Assembly: GCA_936432065.2 (NCBI GenBank)
Contig: OW386286.2
Location: 261,473,987-261,537,986, forward strand
Source of the DNA: Rutpela maculata
Taxonomy: Eukaryota; Arthropoda; Insecta; Coleoptera; Cerambycidae
Length of the DNA stretch: 64,000 nucleotides
Direction of reading: 5' to 3'
Shown here: positions 10,560 to 22,415 of the stretch, one piece after another
Position numbering within the stretch: the first letter of the stretch is position 1
How the letters are laid out: each line of letters opens with the position of its first letter
Program-made: the position numbers and the translations under genes
The notes under the pieces: model-generated
Told to the model about the DNA's origin: nothing
Database searches by the model: none
What the model saw: the letters and a program-made list of their open reading frames with translations, nothing else

Positions 10560-11835
10560 TGCCACTAGTTTTTGCTAATGAAATATACTTTTTAAAATTT
10601 TCAACTTATTGCCAATTTTTTCCTCGATATACCCTTCAGCCACACTAGTTGAGCGCCATCCTCCATGTCTTTTAAGTGTTTGAATGTCAGCTCCACTGTC
10701 AGCGACGAAGGTGGCAGACGTCCTCCTCAGGCAATGGCCAGTGTAACTGTATGCATCTGGGAGTTTTAAGTATTCTGCAATTCTTGGGGAATTTTTGCAA
10801 AACTGTTAATGCCAACTGGTTGTATTCTGTAGAGTTATAACCAAAATTTTCCCCGTATCTTATATATCTTTTACAGTTAAACTGCACAACTCTGCACGCC
10901 GACATGCCCCATTTAAACCAAATATTAGTTACCACTTTCATTAATAAGAACTTATCGTCTTAGTGTAAGATCCGTACTAAGAACGACCTTCACCGATCAG
11001 GTAACCGAATGAAATCTATTTTTTATGGAAAAAATAAATGCTAACAAAAGTAACGGCTTAACGAAATATGTTCAAGGCTACATATAAGGTTATATTCAAA
11101 GCTATATTTAATTGAAAATACTATATACTATATTTAATTGAAAATACACCACAAGGTACCACTTTCGATTCACTTATTTAAACCTATCACCTTTCGATTC
11201 ACCTATTTAAACCTAGCAACCGTATAGCCTTGAACGGAAAAAGGTAAACAACCCTATGTTTACATATTGTATAGGTTTCTTACTTTCGATTAGAGTTAAT
11301 TTTTTTTGGTTAGAAGATCGGTGAAGGTATGGAAAAAAAAAATAATTATTGAATTTTCAATTAAATATAGCCTTGAACATATTTCGTTAAGCAACCCATC
11401 ACCGTTACTTTTGTTAGCATATTTTTTTTTCATAAAAAATAGATTTCATTCGGTTACCTGATCGGTGAAGGTCGTTCTTAGTACGGATCCTGTACTATCT
11501 GGAGCCTTTTTTAAAAACATCGTACCTAACGTTTTCCATAGTCAACATAAACTGGATGCCTTAAGAGATTTTGCCTAAAATAACGAAAGACATTGTATGA
11601 AAAACACTAAAATATGTATAAAAATAACTTTCCTTCTCAAAAAAATACGTTAGCATTACACTTTCATCAGTTCTTAGTGCGTTTTTTGTCATCCTACAAT
11701 TACAAAATATTTCATACACCTTCTCGTATTTTTCCTTCGATTTTAAAGGAAGTAAGCTCGAATATGCTTCTCGAGCGGCACTTAAAATGTCTTCAGAACA
11801 ATTTTCTAAATTGTTTTCACTAGCAAGACTCATTT
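10560..11835 (-). pseudogene. Tyrosine recombinase (Crypton-like) gene, broken by a foldback insertion
   Basis: The N-terminal part (11835-11561) reads SAAREAYSSLLPLKSKEKY, EKVYEIFCNC and ALRTDESVMLTYFFEK. The C-terminal part (10985-10585) reads MKVVTNIWFKWGMSACR, then YSYTGHCLRRTSAT, TFVADSGADIQTLKRHGGW and STSVAEGYIEEKIGNK. The H-x-x-R box, HGGW and a terminal Tyr are catalytic landmarks of tyrosine recombinases. Known: insects carry Crypton-type elements of this sort. The middle is lost to the insertion at 10969-11489 and to frameshifts near 10770-10810, so it is inactive. A domesticated host gene would be expected to keep its frame. Confidence 0.65.
10969..11489. mobile_element. Foldback element inserted in the recombinase gene
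   Basis: Ends GATCCGTACTAAGAACGAC and its reverse complement (11471-11489) start arms of about 150 bp. The arms share TTCACCGATCAGGTAACCG, TGCTAACAAAAGTAACGG and AAATATGTTCAAGGCTA in opposite orientations. The centre is AT-rich with two CCTATTTAAACC-type repeats. There is no coding frame. The target duplication is not clear. Confidence 0.75.
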
Positions 11836-12038
11836 TTATAATTAATATATAACTTAGAATCAATTCGACTCACAAAAATTATACTTAACTGTTATTATAT
11901 AAATAAACTAAGCCGTGCCAGTTACTATGTTACGGAAATCCTACAGAAGTACCTACTATGAAATTTTTTAAATTTCAAACTTTGTAATGTTTTTATGTCT
12001 ATCACTATATGCTTATAATTACCTACTAACACAAAATG

Positions 12039-12263
12039 CAGGGCCGGTTTTCTGACTACGCCTCATAGTCCCGGGCCTAGGGGCGCCACTCTGCGTGGGG
12101 CGCCACTCTGCGTGGGGCGCCTTTCCTTTCATCTTAGTGGTTAGTGCCCATAAACTGATAGCAAGCATAGAAATTATAATACAAGACATTTAACTTGTTC
12201 CTATTCCGGGGGGCGCAAAGTTGACCTGGGCCTAGGGGCAATTTATATCTAAAACCGGCACTG
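12039..12263. mobile_element. hAT-type MITE with perfect 8-bp duplication
   Basis: The inverted ends CAGGGCCGGTTTT and AAAACCGGCACTG are flanked on both sides by ACAAAATG (12031-12038 and 12264-12271). An 8-bp duplication with CAG...CTG ends is characteristic of hAT transposons. The 225-bp body is GC-rich with a short direct repeat of GGGGCGCCACTCTGCGT. It has no coding capacity. Confidence 0.85.
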
Positions 12264-12285
12264 ACAAAATGCGAAAAAATAGTAT

Positions 12286-12410
12286 TAACAAATTTCGTAA
12301 GAAAAGCAGTTTTACTAACCCCTACAGTTTTTGAGTTACTCGGTCGCTGCGCTCGCTCGTACTCATAAACTATATTCATTTAGTAAAACTTTGCTTTTCT
12401 AAACTTGTTG
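12286..12410. repeat. Small foldback repeat
   Basis: AACAAATTTCGTAAGAAAAG with CAGTTTTACTAA at the left is mirrored by TTTAGTAAAACTTTGCTTTTC and AAACTTGTT at the right, around a GC-rich centre at about 12335-12360. It follows the hAT MITE directly. Confidence 0.5.
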
Positions 12411-13233
12411 TTTAATGTACTATTAAAGTAAATAGTACATTGCAATACAAGTATGGAAATAGTGATTTTAAAATTACTACCCGGGGAAAAATGATTTGGT
12501 ATAGATGTCCCTAATGGGTCCCCACCAATCTGCTCTGAGCTTTCGCCGCCATCTTCAAGAAATGGCGGAAAATCGAGGATCTTTGCACTTAATGAAAAAT
12601 ATCTAAGTTAATATCGGAGGTATCAAAATTTTACAAGAAGACTTTTTTGTTAATTATAAAATTGTGCGTCTTTTGATATATAATATGCCATACCTTTATC
12701 AAACTATACGAGGTTAATTGTTGAATGAGTCTTGAAAATATAAAATTGTTTGGTTTCTTAATTATACCCAAATGTTTTACTTTTACCTTACACAACTACA
12801 AAACTATAACCTTAAAAATAAATCCAGTAAAACAATTTGTTTTACTCCACTATTAATGTAGTTCGGTCTTTTAAGAGAATTCAAAATCAGATTAGTGAGT
12901 GAACCTATTTCAACGTGGACACAAATGAAATATTAATATTCTACTTCTAGCTAATGGATTAAAAATCCAAATATAAAAATAGATTATAAAAAAAATTTAC
13001 GAAAAACTTCTGAAAAACTATCTAGGAAACATGAATTTCTATTACATGAAGTAAGAATTATTTCTAGATAAACAGTATATTTCTGTAAATTTTTACTATG
13101 GATTTACTTAAAGTATACAGACACATGAAGAAAAGTGAAAATACGTGAAAAAATATTTGGATTATAATTGAAAACAAATATTAATTTATTATTTAAACAA
13201 CGGAAATTATTTCAAAATAAATTGATGTCACTT
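12411..13233. other. Non-coding interval
   Basis: No gene was recognised. A GCCGCCATCTTCAAGAAATGG block at about 12549 resembles the ATGGCGG blocks at 5467-5740. The remainder is AT-rich with stops in all frames. Confidence 0.35.
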
Positions 13234-13625
13234 AAAAAAACCGCTGCCCAAGGAATCACTACTTCCACATCCAGATTTTTTTATCCAAGTCACTCACAAC
13301 GAAAACATTTTGTATGTGAAAATAATTGTTTATGGAACTTTAATAATATAATATTTGAAATCCTCTACCCCAAAAACCCATAAAACGATACCCCACATCG
13401 GTAGCGGGGTGGGGGTGGATGAAGTAAAAAAAACATTTTGAGGTTTCTGGTTCTTGTACATACACCAAATCACAATTTTTTTTTCATCCCCTTTAATAAT
13501 GGGGTGGGGGTGGTAATGGGGGTGGCTAATGCCAAAATTTTTTTTGAGACCTTAGCTTCTCTTGTATATACTAAATACTAATTTTATGGACTCTTACCTG
13601 CTTGATTTACCTATTTTTGGGTAAG
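13234..13625 (-). repeat. DINE-1-like family (HINE-A), truncated copy 1
   Basis: This is an inverted copy of the right half of the full element at 41619-42342. It begins with CCGCTGCCCAAGGAATCAC and ACTTCCACATCC, runs through CCCCACATCGGTAGCGGGG and GGTGGCTAATGCCAAAA, and stops near 13625 before the GTCT tract. The 71-codon frame at 13168-13383 within it is a by-product of the repeat: the same reading occurs in the copy at 42194-42400. Confidence 0.75.
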
Positions 13626-14344
13626 TAGTTCCGGATCTTTCTAGCAGTTTTCTAGATGCCGCGCCACCTCTCGGATGATTGCCGAACTAACTAACTTAAT
13701 TGTTTTCTGTTACTTCTGCATGGAACTTAGAGGGAACGCTCATTGTCTCTGGGGGTAGAACATGTAACAATATGTTACCAAGATGCTACAAGTGGGTGAG
13801 AAATAACGGCAAGTTGCTATTATCTCTCCTGAGTTCGAGTTTCAGCTGCGGCAGATGGCAATGTCGCAGGGAATGGTTGTTGTGTTCTGGTGTATTGTTG
13901 TCTGTGTGCGTGTCCTGGTTGGGTAGTGAAAAGCAATGGGTAAACTCCGCCAGGACGGTAATATAAATAAGGTGATAAAAGTAAATAAATAAAAGTATAT
14001 ATTCGCAATCGGTCACACCCGACTTCAATTTCTATTCGTTATGTGAGATCTAGCGCAAAGCTTCGTTTAAATTGAAAATACCACTCACAGCCTGGCCAGA
14101 AGTAGACGACTCGAGGCAAAAATGCCAAGCCACAACGGAGTGCTATTGAGGACGAGAATAATCAAACATAATTACATACGCCATTAGAGAATATTATAGG
14201 GTAGTGGTTGCCAAGACCCTGCATTAATGTCCTTTCTCTTTCACTCAAGAAAATCGAAACAAATTTGTACCAATTAACTTACCAATGTGAGGTAAGACTG
14301 CATAAGTTTAATCCCTGGAATTTCTGCTAGAAACTAGATTTACA
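13626..14344. other. Interval without a firm gene; possible LTR-like segment
   Basis: Around 13700-14050 the sequence is less AT-rich. It has AATAAA near 13984, followed by CAATCGGTCACACCCGACTT, which superficially resembles the end of an LTR. No partner LTR, primer-binding site or retroviral-type coding sequence lies next to it. The overlapping 80-88-codon frames on both strands (13700-14028) show no domain. Confidence 0.25.
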
Positions 14345-15971
14345 CAGGGTGATTTACCACGTCATGCGGAAAATTTAAGAGGGAGCAAGGCGATCAGTTC
14401 AGAGGGGAGCAGGCGGAAATGAGCCAATGTGAAGAGAGATCTTCGTAATAAACGAATTTTTAGCTAAAAACTTTCTTCAATAGAAGTGTACTACACTTCA
14501 TTTACGTACAAGTCTTTTTTTCAGTTTAATAACGCCAGCCGTTTGGCTAAAAACTGCTTTTTCACAGTCAAGAATTTTACTACAGTGCTTTTTAATAGAT
14601 GGTGCCACTTACAGTACTACAATAGGGCATCTGCATCATGTAATCAACATAACCTTAAATTTTAAGTTTTTCAAGTTTAATCTCATTTTTAATGTAAATA
14701 ATTTTTCAATATTATCGATTAATAGAAGTAGACTGATAATTACAGGTTTATTTTATTAGGACAAAGTATTTAGAACTTCATAAACATTACACTGAACTAG
14801 ATTTTAGTTGAAAATACGGGAAACAGGCAGAAATTTTAATAATAGCTGCATAATACTCTTAAATCTTAAGAAACACATATTTTTGAGGTTAGTTGTGACG
14901 TCACGTGCAGATGCCCTATAATAGCCACACTGCCTACCCTTCGCCGCCCCACTTCAGCTTTAGCTTTACCGATGAAACTTTGTGATTGGCGTTGTCTCCT
15001 TTTAACATTAGGTTGTACCCACCGAACGGAGTTAAAAAGATGAAAAATTAAAAAATATGACCAAAAAAATTACCTTATTTTTTTTTTGTAATGACTTTAA
15101 CCAATCTGACGTGACGCGGTGCAACCATATCACTTCCCCTCCTCCTTGGGACTGACAGCAAAGCTGGCGTGGTTAGAAGTGACTTTTTGGATTTAATCAC
15201 ACTATAAAAATAGCAAAAATTAAAGTAATTTTTGTAGAATTCAGTACAGCACAAAACTTAAAAGTAATGAAAAGTCAAAGAAAATGTTCGAATGCATTAT
15301 ATTCAATGCACTGTTTTAAGCGCAGAATGACATATTGACCGGTATCGATCTAAACATAAACATAACATAAACACATCACAGATAGTAGACAACCCCCAAA
15401 TCCAAAGCCAAGGCTGTCCGAAAGGGGGTTACATATTTGGAAAAACGCAGACAGACATACATCCATACCCAACGATGTAGCCAATACCGGGGCTGAAGGG
15501 TCGAACCCAGAGCACGATAAACAGTCGGTCAGCGTATTCGTCACTCAATACGCCTTAACCGGTTGAGCTACCGTGCCGGTAGCTCAATCGCTACGAATAC
15601 AATTTAAAATTTAACGGTACGTTCCATCTGGAAGTCGAGAGGACAATAAACACAGTAAACTCAGTATGTCAGTAAACTCTTATACTACGTACCGGTAACG
15701 GACCCGACCGTTGAAGTTCGTAATAAGAAACCAGTCACGATCGCGTGTTGGTCAAATTCGATTGGCCTTACTTTTATCTGAAGGACGGATCCGTTCCGGT
15801 GCGTGGTTCATTGTCTTCCGCACTGATCTACACATTAACAATGGCGTATCTCTGCAAGTTTTAATACAAATACTAACTTACCTCGAATCGCTCTAAAATT
15901 TTGCAGGTGCTTTCGCACATAGAAGACTAGTACACCATTTTATTTTCCACATGTCGCGGTAAATCACCCTG
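14345..15971. mobile_element. CAGGGTGATTTACC-ended element carrying a SINE
   Basis: The left end CAGGGTGATTTACCACG and right end (reverse complement CAGGGTGATTTACCGCG) match over about 30 bp with a few substitutions. The interior shows no transposase. It includes a tRNA-like SINE at 15340-15580 on the minus strand. The target duplication is not evident, so treating the block as one element is an inference from its ends. Confidence 0.5.
15340..15580 (-). repeat. tRNA-derived SINE
   Basis: On the minus strand starting near 15578, GGTAGCTCAACCGGTTAAGG (A box) is followed about 60 bp later by GGGTTCGACCCTTC (B box). An anticodon-arm-like GCGTATT/AATACGC stem lies between them. A non-tRNA body continues to about 15340. 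The box order and spacing are those of a tRNA-derived SINE head. The 64-codon minus frame at 15350-15544 is part of this repeat and not a gene. Confidence 0.7.
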
Positions 15972-17112
15972 TATATGCAGTATTTTTTCCATACGAATTA
16001 TGGATTCTCAACGGTATGATGAAAAGGACCGGGGATTTCAAAAGGTTCAAGCTCAGAAAAAATGTCACCAACTATATTGATATCATCAATATTATTACCA
16101 AGTAGTGGCTCCAGTATTTATTCTGTATTTTGATAGTAGCAAATCTCAAAATATTTCTACTCCCCGAAATGAAAAATCAAATCGTTTTTACTCAAATGTT
16201 TATAAATCCCCCTCTCTGTTGTTTTGACATTTTCTATTGATCCTCATAATTTCACATTTAAAAGTTAAAATATTTTTAAGACAAAAGTATAAACTGTTTT
16301 AAAAACGTAACAGAAAATAAATACAATGAAATATCAGAAAAATAAATATTTTTTTTTCTTTCTGGAATGTTCTGCGACGTGTGTATTTCCTTCTAAAAAT
16401 AATATTCAAGGAATTAACCAAATAATACAATCATCCAGTAGACTAATAATGGAAAATAACCTTTACGCCTGTGACTTTGACGTCAAAGGAACAGTTATAG
16501 AGTTTCGATAAATGATATAAATGAGAAAAAAAAGACGTATTTTGCTAACGTTTCTGAAACCGATCTTGTTTCCTTTGGCAAAGCTTTATTAAAAAATCTT
16601 TTATGTGTTGTGTATTTAATGTACACAGCACATAATATTACATTTCTATTTTTCAGTAATAAAAAGTCGCAGGTTCCTTACTGTAATAAAAATGTATTTC
16701 TCATTATATCACTCCTCCGGTATTAATTCGACCGAGTATAAAACGCCAGTTCCTATCAACGTACAAATTAGAAGTTGAAGAAATGAAATGAAAGAAGCTT
16801 TTTAGTACTCAAGAAATTCAATAACTGAAATTCATATCGACATCGACAGTACGGTCTCCATCCATATCAATTTAGATTATATAGGTCAGCGTTAATATTT
16901 TATCAGTTTCTCATCATTTACGTTCCCTTGGCATTTCACGGAGGTGGCAATAACAATGGTCCTTCCCTTTTACAGGGTGCCACATTTTTCAGAATAAAAA
17001 TGTTGTAAACATATCGAAAGAAAAGTACACTAATAAACCAAGACCGCACACTATATTCACAGATTAATACATCAGACATAGTTATAAGGATTTTCACCCT
17101 AACCTGGAAGTA
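15972..17112. other. Non-coding interval
   Basis: AT-rich, no domain recognised. The 61-codon frame at 16326-16511 is uninformative. A TATAAAA at about 16737 sits in a slightly GC-richer context but no coding exon follows it, so a promoter cannot be claimed. Confidence 0.3.
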
Positions 17113-19193
17113 GGAAGTAGGATATAGTAAAGATTTTTTGGCTGTATTTGGTTCTTCAAAGGATCAACATCACGATTCCGATTGATGCCACTTTGGCACC
17201 CTTGGGCATTTTGAGCTATTCAAGATGGCGACTGGCTTAGAGTGAAAGAACAGGTTTTTCCAAATATTTTATTATATGGGTGTGTGACACGTTGTTTTAT
17301 ACGTTTTTGAGGTCTGTGAATTAGTTAAAAATCATGTAGGACGTAATCTTTAAGCGTTGCAATTTACTGTATTAAGAGGGCGGCTGATTCGGAGAATAAA
17401 TCAATTTTTGAAGCAAAAAAAATAGTACCTAGTTTTGTTGTATAATCAATTAGGCTTTAAGAATACGGATAACAGTGGTATGCATGAAGAAGTTGAATGA
17501 CTTTTTAAAGACATTGATTAAAAGGTCCTGCTAGCTCAAAACATGTAAGGTTTTAAAATTAAACAAACGTAAATGTAAGAAAACTCGAAAAACTCTTTTA
17601 AAAACCGATTTATTTTCAAACACTATTTAACATAGAATCGTGAATAAGGGCACTTGCAGTCAGTCTGCCGTCTCGAGAGCAAGTATCCTTTATATTTACA
17701 AATAACAACCACTATTCCTTATATTTCTTAATAGCCTAAACATAAATAAACAATATCCCTTAGCTAAGTCGAGTGGCAGGTCAGATCGTAAATTTGTCAC
17801 TTAACGCCCTATTTTAATGTAGGCCAGCATGCGAGTGGTACTTCTAGGATTGATCTTCACCAACTACAGGGTGGTGTGCTCACATAAACTTAAAATTCTG
17901 TATTTTTTTAGGGTGGAAAGGCTTGATCATCTTGAGTGGCATCTATCTTTGGCCAGGAGAAATCCATTACAGATAAAAATGTTTGTAAATATGTCCTTTT
18001 TACGTTTTCTTGAAAACATTCAGTAGTTGGTGGAAGAGCAGAGAATGGCGGAGCGTTTAGTTGGGCTTCTCCGACTTTTTTAGCCCATAGAGAAGTTCTA
18101 ACATCAGTCATTTTGCTAGCATTGTTTACTACATAACACGAAGCTACAAAAATTCTATATTCTTGAAAGACATCTTCAATATTGGTGTTTAATCGACCCA
18201 AATGCGTTAAAACCCGACCATCCATTAAACAGTTAATGACTTTTTTTTCAATCCTACTGGTACTTACTGAGGCACCGTGTCGCAATCAGATAAAGAATGT
18301 GCGGTTGGTAAATTTGGTATTTGTTTGTGTTTTAAAACCGTGGCCCTAATATCTGTGGTGGCTCGCAGTGGCTTAAAAAGAAACCATAGAAACCTCGTTT
18401 TTCAAATCTAGTAAATTATAATAATATACAAGTAAGACAAAAACATCGGTGTCATCACTTATTACATTTCGTGAATAAGTTGCTGCACCATAATGGTATC
18501 CGCTTCTTCATGTTGCATCGCTAGATCAGCCCGCACACACGCTTTGTAGCTGAAAGGGATTAATTTGTAGTCCCGTAGCGATTGAACGATTCTTAAAAGT
18601 TAAAAATAATAATATAAACGTTTATTTTTAAACTATGTTAGCTTAACAAGATTAAGACGTAATCTGAAAAAAAAACAGCTCATACTATTCAGGAGTGTCT
18701 CGCATCCATAATTTGAATGAGGGTCACTCTCAAAAAACATAAGCCTAAATTATGTCCTAACTTTCTTCCGTAAGAAATTAAAAATAACTTTTTAATTTCT
18801 TAAGGAAAAAAGTTTATTATTAAATTATTAAATAAAGGGAGCATTATTTGTTGTAAAACATAATTGCATCTTGTTTCTGAGGTATGTTTCTTTTTGTATC
18901 GAATTTCCCGAACACCCACAATTGACACCTATTTTATATGATAGAGCAAAACAGAAGGAATTGCCCCTAAGTCTTTTTAGACCTGAGATTTGTGTTCTAG
19001 AACCTTAAAAACATGATGTATCACATGCCTATATTTGTTAATTTAAATTTTTTTAAAATTATACCTTAGATAAGCCGTCATCTTGAACATCTTAAAATGC
19101 CCAAGGGTGCCAGAATGGCATCAACCGGATTTTTAAACTAGACCCACTAAAGTGCCGATAACCGTAAAAAAACCTCTACTATACCTTACTTCC
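17113..19193. mobile_element. 2.1-kb DNA transposon-like element with long inverted ends
   Basis: The ends GGAAGTAGGATATAGTA (17113) and its near reverse complement at 19178-19193 open inverted repeats of roughly 130 bp. These include TGGCACCCTTGGGCATTTT at about 17192 and its mirror near 19098. The element contains the minus-strand coding remnant at 17908-18285. No clear target duplication was found. The superfamily is unassigned. Confidence 0.6.
17908..18285 (-). pseudogene. Transposon-associated protein fragment, unassigned family
   Basis: This 125-codon minus frame contains NTNIEDVFQEYRIFVASCY, SKMTDVRTSLWAKKVGEAQL and LPPTTECFQENVKRTYLQTF. The pattern (short helix, then a P-P-T/C-x-x-x-x-x-x-x-x-x-R-T-Y-L-Q segment) resembles the C-terminal region of uncharacterised proteins that I associate from memory with repetitive insect genes. 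Family and function are not established. It ends before the usual downstream Cys-rich tail would appear. It lies inside the 17113-19193 inverted-repeat element. Confidence 0.4.
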
Positions 19194-20937
19194 ACATTTT
19201 TTATTAATACCCTGACTAACAGAGAAACTAAAATTAAACACTTCCAGTTTAAATATCATATAACACCAACAGACCGATAGATAGACGATCAATGCATTTT
19301 TAAAATTATTGCAGGTAGATGCATACTTCTGTGATACAAAATCTGCGAAAAAAATGGAGCTATTTTTAGTGAAAGAATTATTTGCATCGCATTTGCATGA
19401 TTGAACACATATAAAAACAAACAAAAAAACATAAATACGGGTCGAATTGAAAACCTTCTTTTTTCTTAATTTTTTTTTTCTGGAGCCTATAGAGAGATTG
19501 CCGAAAAAGTAAAAAGTAGCGATTTTATACCTTACTTCAGGACTTCATATTTCCGGTCCATCTGACCTCACAGACTTCTATGGGGGCTCATTTTCTTTTG
19601 TTATAAATGATGTAGTTTGAGAGACTCTAATTTTTCTCTCTATCAATTTCTTAATCTCAGGTTGTATTATTCGTACAAAATTTAGGGCATATTCATTTTT
19701 GTTCATTATGAAATAAACAGAAAAAGAGCATTCTACACTTTTGAGAAATATTAAATTTTTTTCGAGTTATAACGCAAATAATAACAAAAACTACCTGTTT
19801 TGCCATTTTTAATTGCTTTTCACCTCGAAGTGGTTTCTGCAAATTTAGGTGTACTTTATTTACGTTCAAATGCATCTGAAAATGCAGAGAAACGTCAGTT
19901 ACCACACATTTACCTATTTCATTCGATATTAAGCCTCCCAAAACTGACCTATAATGAAACATGAAACGTAGAACAAAATATAACATAAATAAAATAATAT
20001 ATTTAGTACTGCACAATATGCTCATGGTATTGTTTAAGCCAAGACGACAGCGATGGGGTAATTCTAAACAAAAGGGAGTAAATATCAAGTCTGTAATATG
20101 CCTCGTGATAGTAAACATAACTACTGGTATACGAAATTTAAAAAACACTGATGATGACATATTACCTTCAGCCTTCATTATGAAAGTCCAAGTCATCTTG
20201 TAACGAGTACGTCGTACATGGTTTTTTCCTTCGGTTCTGTCACACTACCGAGAACATGGGTGGAACGACTTAAGTGTTGACTCACCCAGTACGGTGACCA
20301 CGTTCACCAGGTAGTAGATAGTATCTCCAAAGACAATGCTTGTTAATAATAACATAATTTATGTACCGGTGTGGTAGGCCGGCACTTAATTCCTTGCTTG
20401 TGTTTTTTAAATGTGACGGTGGATGTTGGGACAGGTTCCCACGGTATATGGCTCTTTAGAATAACTCGGCAATTTCCTTAAATATGGTCATTAGCTGACG
20501 ATTCGAGAATAATGAGATCATTTTTGATTGGAAGTTACTAATTGCTTGATACTTGCAGTTTTGCATAACAGTAGATTTTAGGTGTATTGACTTCAATTTT
20601 CCTCTCAATGTAAAATATGATTTCAGAGAAAGCGTTAATCCCACATATAGAAAAGTGAATTAAAATGTTCAAATTCAGTTAAAAATCATTTTGACAAATT
20701 GTACTTAATAGTGTCTTTTGCAGCATAACTTATCATCATTTTGTAAAAACTCGAGCCTATTACGGAGATACAGCGTGTATGCTTTAATAGCAAATAGAGA
20801 ACCCCGAGGGTGATCAGAATCACCCACTAGACAACTAGAAAACGCTAGTTGGTTGCTGAAATATGGGATGTTTTATGTACTTTTGCCATAATATTTTTGG
20901 GTATGACTTTGTAAAGGAATGGAACAATAAGTTCATA
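19194..20937. other. Interval with one long orphan frame, otherwise non-coding
   Basis: Apart from the frame at 19693-20196, described separately, no gene or repeat end was recognised. A second TTATACCTTACTTC stretch near 19526 echoes the right end of the neighbouring element, suggesting a partial second copy of that end. Confidence 0.3.
19693..20196 (-). CDS. Orphan 167-codon frame with hydrophobic segments
   Basis: Unrecognised. The frame starts MTWTFIMKAEGNMSSSVFF. It has a hydrophobic stretch (KYIILFMLYFVLRFMFHY, about residues 65-82), a second one near the C-terminus (KQVVFVIICVIT), and a charged middle. A partial chemoreceptor-like membrane-protein exon is conceivable, but none of the usual family signatures could be read. 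Such a length can also occur by chance here. No splice sites or neighbours support it strongly. Confidence 0.15.
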   Translation of the reverse strand: MTWTFIMKAEGNMSSSVFFKFRIPVVMFTITRHITDLIFTPFCLELPHRCRLGLNNTMSILCSTKYIILFMLYFVLRFMFHYRSVLGGLISNEIGKCVVTDVSLHFQMHLNVNKVHLNLQKPLRGEKQLKMAKQVVFVIICVITRKKFNISQKCRMLFFCLFHNEQK

Positions 20938-22415
20938 CAGGGTGTAATCAGTTTCATGTCATTAAAAAAACTGGTGGTGGGGAACGACTAAACAAACAAA
21001 AAAACCTTATATAACATGGGGTCTAAAACCCATAGTTTTAGGGAAAACAAATAAACAAGAATTTCGAAAATGTTCAATAATATTGTTTGAGAACTGCTGG
21101 AATGTTGGGATAGGCTTTCGCGTATGTCGGCGCCTCTAACCATCAAATACGCTAATACGGCTCTTTCAAAGTATCGCGCTCCTTTGTTAGAGACCGCGCG
21201 TCGGCGAGGACACAAGTTGATAATCACACTTTTTTATGGCTTTTTAAAAAGTAGGTGCGGTAAAGGTGAATGACGTCGGCATTCTCTGAGTGCTTAGTAG
21301 ATCTGAAGAAAACTGTACTCTCCCTTGTGCAATATTTTAGTTTTTGTGGGCACTTCGTTAAGTACACACGTCGAACCCGTTCGTTGTTTTTGTATGTTGC
21401 TTTTGTTCTTTTTGAATTTTGGGCCACGTATTTACAGTTAAGATTTATTTTATTGACTTACCGTTCAAGTCGTTAAGTTCTTGATTACGTACAGACACTA
21501 CTTGTTCGTTCTTTTTGTGTTGCTTTTTGGATTTTAGACCAAGTTTTTATTTTTATTTTCTTTATTGTGCATAGAAACCATACAAAATGATCCTAATTTA
21601 CCAAATGTGTTGAACGGAGTGCGTATGTCCTTAGTTCGACGTGCCGAAAAGTGTATTGATGCAGATGGAAACCATTTCGGACAATTAATGTAAATCAGCA
21701 ATAATTTAATTTATTGGTAAGTTCTAAATTGACCGAATATTTTAGTTTTCGATACCTGATCGGCAATTCGTTAAATAAATCACACTTTTTCCTAACTTAA
21801 AATACACATAATTGTTTTCTGTTATCGTATCTCAGACGTCTAACTCTTTATTTCCCAATGCCATGCGATAATTTCTCATTTTTTAAGCTTTTAACCCAGA
21901 ACACTCATTTAGGTTACAAATGTTAATATAATAAATCACATTTAAATCTGAAAAATTATAAACAACAATAAAAGCTCCAATATTTTGTTCTAAATTAAAA
22001 AAAAACACATGTAAAGGAATGCTGTGTTTAAACCTCTACGCCCATCATTTGCTTGCAGTTCTGCAAAAAGAGATAACGAATTATTTACATTTTTATTATT
22101 GGTTCCGTTGAGGCGGTCATCAAAGGTGCCGCCCTTCTTTGCTTTGAAACTGCGGGCCGCCGCGTGCCGGCGAGAACGAGTCGGTCGGTAATCTTTGAAC
22201 TTTTTTATGACAATTTAAAAGTTATATATAATTGGGAAGTACACGTCCATTGACTCAGAAAGGCAGTGGTTCTCAAATGTTTCCAATATTCAAATTGTTG
22301 ACCTAGGTCAGTTTTTTCAAAGTGTCCCTAGAGGAAAAGTCATAAAGGTTTTTTGTTTGTCTAGTCGGTCCTCATTACCAGTTTTTTTTAATGACATGAA
22401 ACTAATTACACCCTG
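20938..22415. mobile_element. CAGGGTGTAATCAG-ended foldback element, 1.5 kb
   Basis: The left end CAGGGTGTAATCAGTTTCAT and following TGACATGAAAC-type bases are mirrored exactly near 22385-22415. Inner inverted blocks include AACAAACAAAAAAACCTT near 20990 and its mirror near 22347, and the CGTCGGCGAGGAC region near 21200 with a counterpart near 22170. Flanking TA dinucleotides are compatible with a TA duplication. The 67-79-codon frames within show no domain. Confidence 0.65.

Noticed and set aside
13700..14028. Overlapping frames on both strands as a gene, or an LTR
   Set aside because: No domain, no partner LTR, no primer-binding site adjacent.
14896..14903. TGACGTCA (CRE-type) palindromes here, at 16478-16485 and at 35465-35472
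   Set aside because: 8-bp matches are expected by chance in 64 kb and none lies near a recognised promoter.
16736..16770. TATAAAA with downstream sequence as a core promoter
   Set aside because: No exon or start codon in a plausible frame follows.
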